A stretch of 6,524 nt of DNA, taken from NCBI GenBank assembly GCA_946480585.1, contig CAMLKQ010000126.1:1-6524 (forward strand). The letters run 5' to 3'. Source of the DNA: an uncultured Kangiella sp. Its GTDB lineage: Bacteria > Pseudomonadota > Gammaproteobacteria > Enterobacterales > DSM-103792. The translations under genes were made by a program, and so were the position numbers. Every line of letters starts with the position of its first letter. The first letter of the stretch is position 1. Shown one piece after another: positions 5,496 to 6,524 of this stretch. The notes below the pieces were generated by a model that saw only the letters and a list, made by a program, of their open reading frames with translations, was not told where the DNA came from and searched no databases.

Positions 5496-6188
5496 ATGAC
5501 TGACTCTTTGGCATCCCGTCTGGCCGCGCTTCAGGAACGGATTCGCACTGCCGCGCTGGCCGTTGGTCGCGAACCGACCAGCATCCGGCTGCTGGCGGTC
5601 AGCAAGACCCAGTCGGCGACGACCATTCAACAGGCCTACGACGCCGGCCTGCGCGCGTTCGGCGAAAACTATGTCCAGGAAGCGCTGGCCAAGCAGCCGC
5701 TGTTGCCGGCCGATATCGAATGGCATTGCATCGGCCCCTTGCAGAGCAACAAAAGCAAACCGGTCGCCGAGCACTTTGGCTGGTGCCAGAGTGTCGACAG
5801 CCAGAAGCTGGCCGAGCGACTGGCCCGGCAGCGACCGGCCGGCATGGCGCCATTGCAGGTCTGTATCCAGCTGAAGATTGGCGACGAAGACAGCAAGAGC
5901 GGCATCGCGGTCAGTGAAGCCGCAGCGCTTGCCGACGCCATCGCCATGCTGCCGGCATTGCGCCTGCGCGGCGTCATGACCATTCCGCCGCCGAGTGAAG
6001 ACCCCGACCAGCAACGCCGCTGGTTCGCCGAGGCCCGGCACTGCTTTGAGCAACTGCAACGCTCGCACGCCGGGCTCGACACGTTGTCGATGGGCATGTC
6101 GGCCGATCTCGAAGCGGCGATTGCCGAAGGCAGCACGCTGATCCGGGTCGGCACCGCGCTGTTCGGTGCCCGCGCCAAAAAAGCCTGA
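5496..6188 (+). CDS. yggS: PLP homeostasis protein, YggS/PLPBP family
   Basis: This 230-residue protein belongs to the YggS/PROSC (PLPBP) family: a single-domain TIM-barrel protein that binds pyridoxal 5'-phosphate, has no known enzyme reaction, and keeps PLP and amino/keto acid pools in balance. The PLP lysine is Lys37 in LLAVSK. Other family motifs are FGENYVQE (55-62), HCIGPLQSNK (77-86), SKSG (133-136), LSMGMSADLEAAI (197-209, phosphate binding) and GTALFGAR (219-226). The length matches the family. An in-frame TAG at 5490-5492 rules out any start upstream of the ATG at 5496; no good Shine-Dalgarno is present (GGA at 5481-5483 is too far away). It is divergent from pilT and followed by proC, a frequent pairing in which both products relate to amino-acid metabolism. 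Confidence 0.96.
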   Translation: MTDSLASRLAALQERIRTAALAVGREPTSIRLLAVSKTQSATTIQQAYDAGLRAFGENYVQEALAKQPLLPADIEWHCIGPLQSNKSKPVAEHFGWCQSVDSQKLAERLARQRPAGMAPLQVCIQLKIGDEDSKSGIAVSEAAALADAIAMLPALRLRGVMTIPPPSEDPDQQRRWFAEARHCFEQLQRSHAGLDTLSMGMSADLEAAIAEGSTLIRVGTALFGARAKKA

Positions 6189-6190
6189 AC

Positions 6191-6216
6191 GAGTGGCGCT
6201 CGGTTCATGCGCACTC
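6191..6216 (+). other. Imperfect hairpin after yggS
   Basis: GAGTG-g-CGC (6191-6199) pairs with GCGCACTC (6209-6216), giving an 8-bp stem with one bulged base and a 9-nt loop, starting 2 nt after the yggS stop. No T tract follows, so it is not a classic terminator. It may mark the mRNA end or have no role. Confidence 0.3.
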
Positions 6217-6219
6217 GCC

Positions 6220-6249
6220 ATGACCCGCCGGACTGCCCTTGGCGATAAT
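6220..6249 (+). promoter_or_regulatory. Putative sigma-70 promoter of proC
   Basis: ATGACC (6220-6225, 4 of 6 to TTGACA) and GATAAT (6244-6249, 5 of 6 to TATAAT) are 18 bp apart. Transcription would start near 6256. It lies in the 169-bp gap between yggS and proC and would let proC be expressed apart from yggS. Confidence 0.4.
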
Positions 6250-6357
6250 GGCCGGTCGCCCGCTTGCTCCTGCAACAGGCAAAGGCCGCGACCTCGACGT
6301 TCTGACTCGATGTCTTTACGCAACGCCTACCCCACACCGTTACCCGAGACTGCCACC

Positions 6358-6524
6358 ATGACGGCCACCGATTCCGCCACCCGCCCGCTGACCGCGCAAC
6401 GCATCACCATCCTGGGTTGCGGCAACCTCGGCGAGAGCCTGCTCGCCGGCCTGCTCAAGCAAGGTCACGATCCGCAGCGACTGTCGGCCAGCAGCCGCCG
6501 GCCTGAACGTCAGCAAGCGCTCAC
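6358..6524 (+). CDS. proC: Pyrroline-5-carboxylate reductase (N-terminal part)
   Basis: These are the first 55 codons of a gene cut by the window end. ProC reduces 1-pyrroline-5-carboxylate to L-proline with NAD(P)H, the last step of proline synthesis, in the cytoplasm. The visible part is the start of the Rossmann fold: ITILGCGNLGESLLAGLL (residues 16-33) carries the GxGxxG dinucleotide loop (Gly20, Gly22, Gly25), and SSRRPER (45-51) after the second beta strand has the arginines that in this family bind the NADPH phosphate. The call also rests on the yggS-proC order. A tail of about 15 residues precedes the fold. A second in-frame ATG at 6310 would add 16 residues; neither start has a strong Shine-Dalgarno, and 6358 is preferred because it leaves the shorter tail. 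Confidence 0.85.
   Translation, partial: MTATDSATRPLTAQRITILGCGNLGESLLAGLLKQGHDPQRLSASSRRPERQQAL

Noticed and set aside
4729..5499. 256-codon plus-strand ORF antisense to pilT and running into the yggS promoter gap
   Set aside because: Shadow of pilT; no ribosome site or domain, and it would cross the divergent promoter region.
5484..6323. 279-codon minus-strand ORF opposite yggS
   Set aside because: yggS on the plus strand has the PLP lysine and all family motifs; the reverse frame has no family resemblance.

Overview
The window looks like chromosomal DNA from a GC-rich gammaproteobacterium (about 60% G+C judged by eye). The main reason is the block pilU-pilT / yggS-proC, with pilTU divergent from yggS and proC; this is the arrangement known from Pseudomonas and relatives. 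A PEP-CTERM protein in the window implies that the host also has an exosortase and probably an exopolysaccharide locus elsewhere. I cannot name the genus.

Layout. (1) 1-1741, plus strand: the 3' end of one FtsX/MacB-type ABC permease, a 32-codon ORF at 420-518, and a complete second permease at 521-1741. The three are tightly packed and end at a strong hairpin terminator (1758-1795). The short ORF has its own Shine-Dalgarno and starts with almost the same peptide as the permease that follows it. (2) 1742-2953, plus strand: a promoter region with a near-consensus sigma-54 (-24/-12) element, then a secreted 344-residue PEP-CTERM protein. It ends at a hairpin with A/T tracts on both sides (2976-3012), which also faces the convergent pilU. 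(3) 3065-5415, minus strand: pilT, then pilU, the two retraction ATPases of type IV pili. They are separated by 182 bp that contains a GC-rich hairpin followed by TTTT in the direction of transcription. (4) 5416-6524, plus strand: an 80-bp divergent promoter region, yggS (PLP-homeostasis protein), a 169-bp gap with a plausible sigma-70 promoter, and the first 55 codons of proC (pyrroline-5-carboxylate reductase), cut by the window end.

How the genes work together. The permeases would form part of a MacB-like ABC exporter or envelope-stress transporter, with its ATPase and adaptor presumably upstream of the window. The PEP-CTERM protein is a stand-alone exported surface or matrix protein, probably co-regulated at a distance with other PEP-CTERM genes through RpoN. 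PilT and PilU power pilus retraction. YggS and ProC are housekeeping neighbours of pilT.

Most of the window is ordinary, well-known gene content. The two observations most worth following are the sigma-54-type promoter in front of the PEP-CTERM gene and the short ORF that repeats the N-terminus of the downstream permease. I see no phage, insertion sequence, CRISPR array, tRNA or rRNA, and no clear sign of a wholly new multi-gene system.
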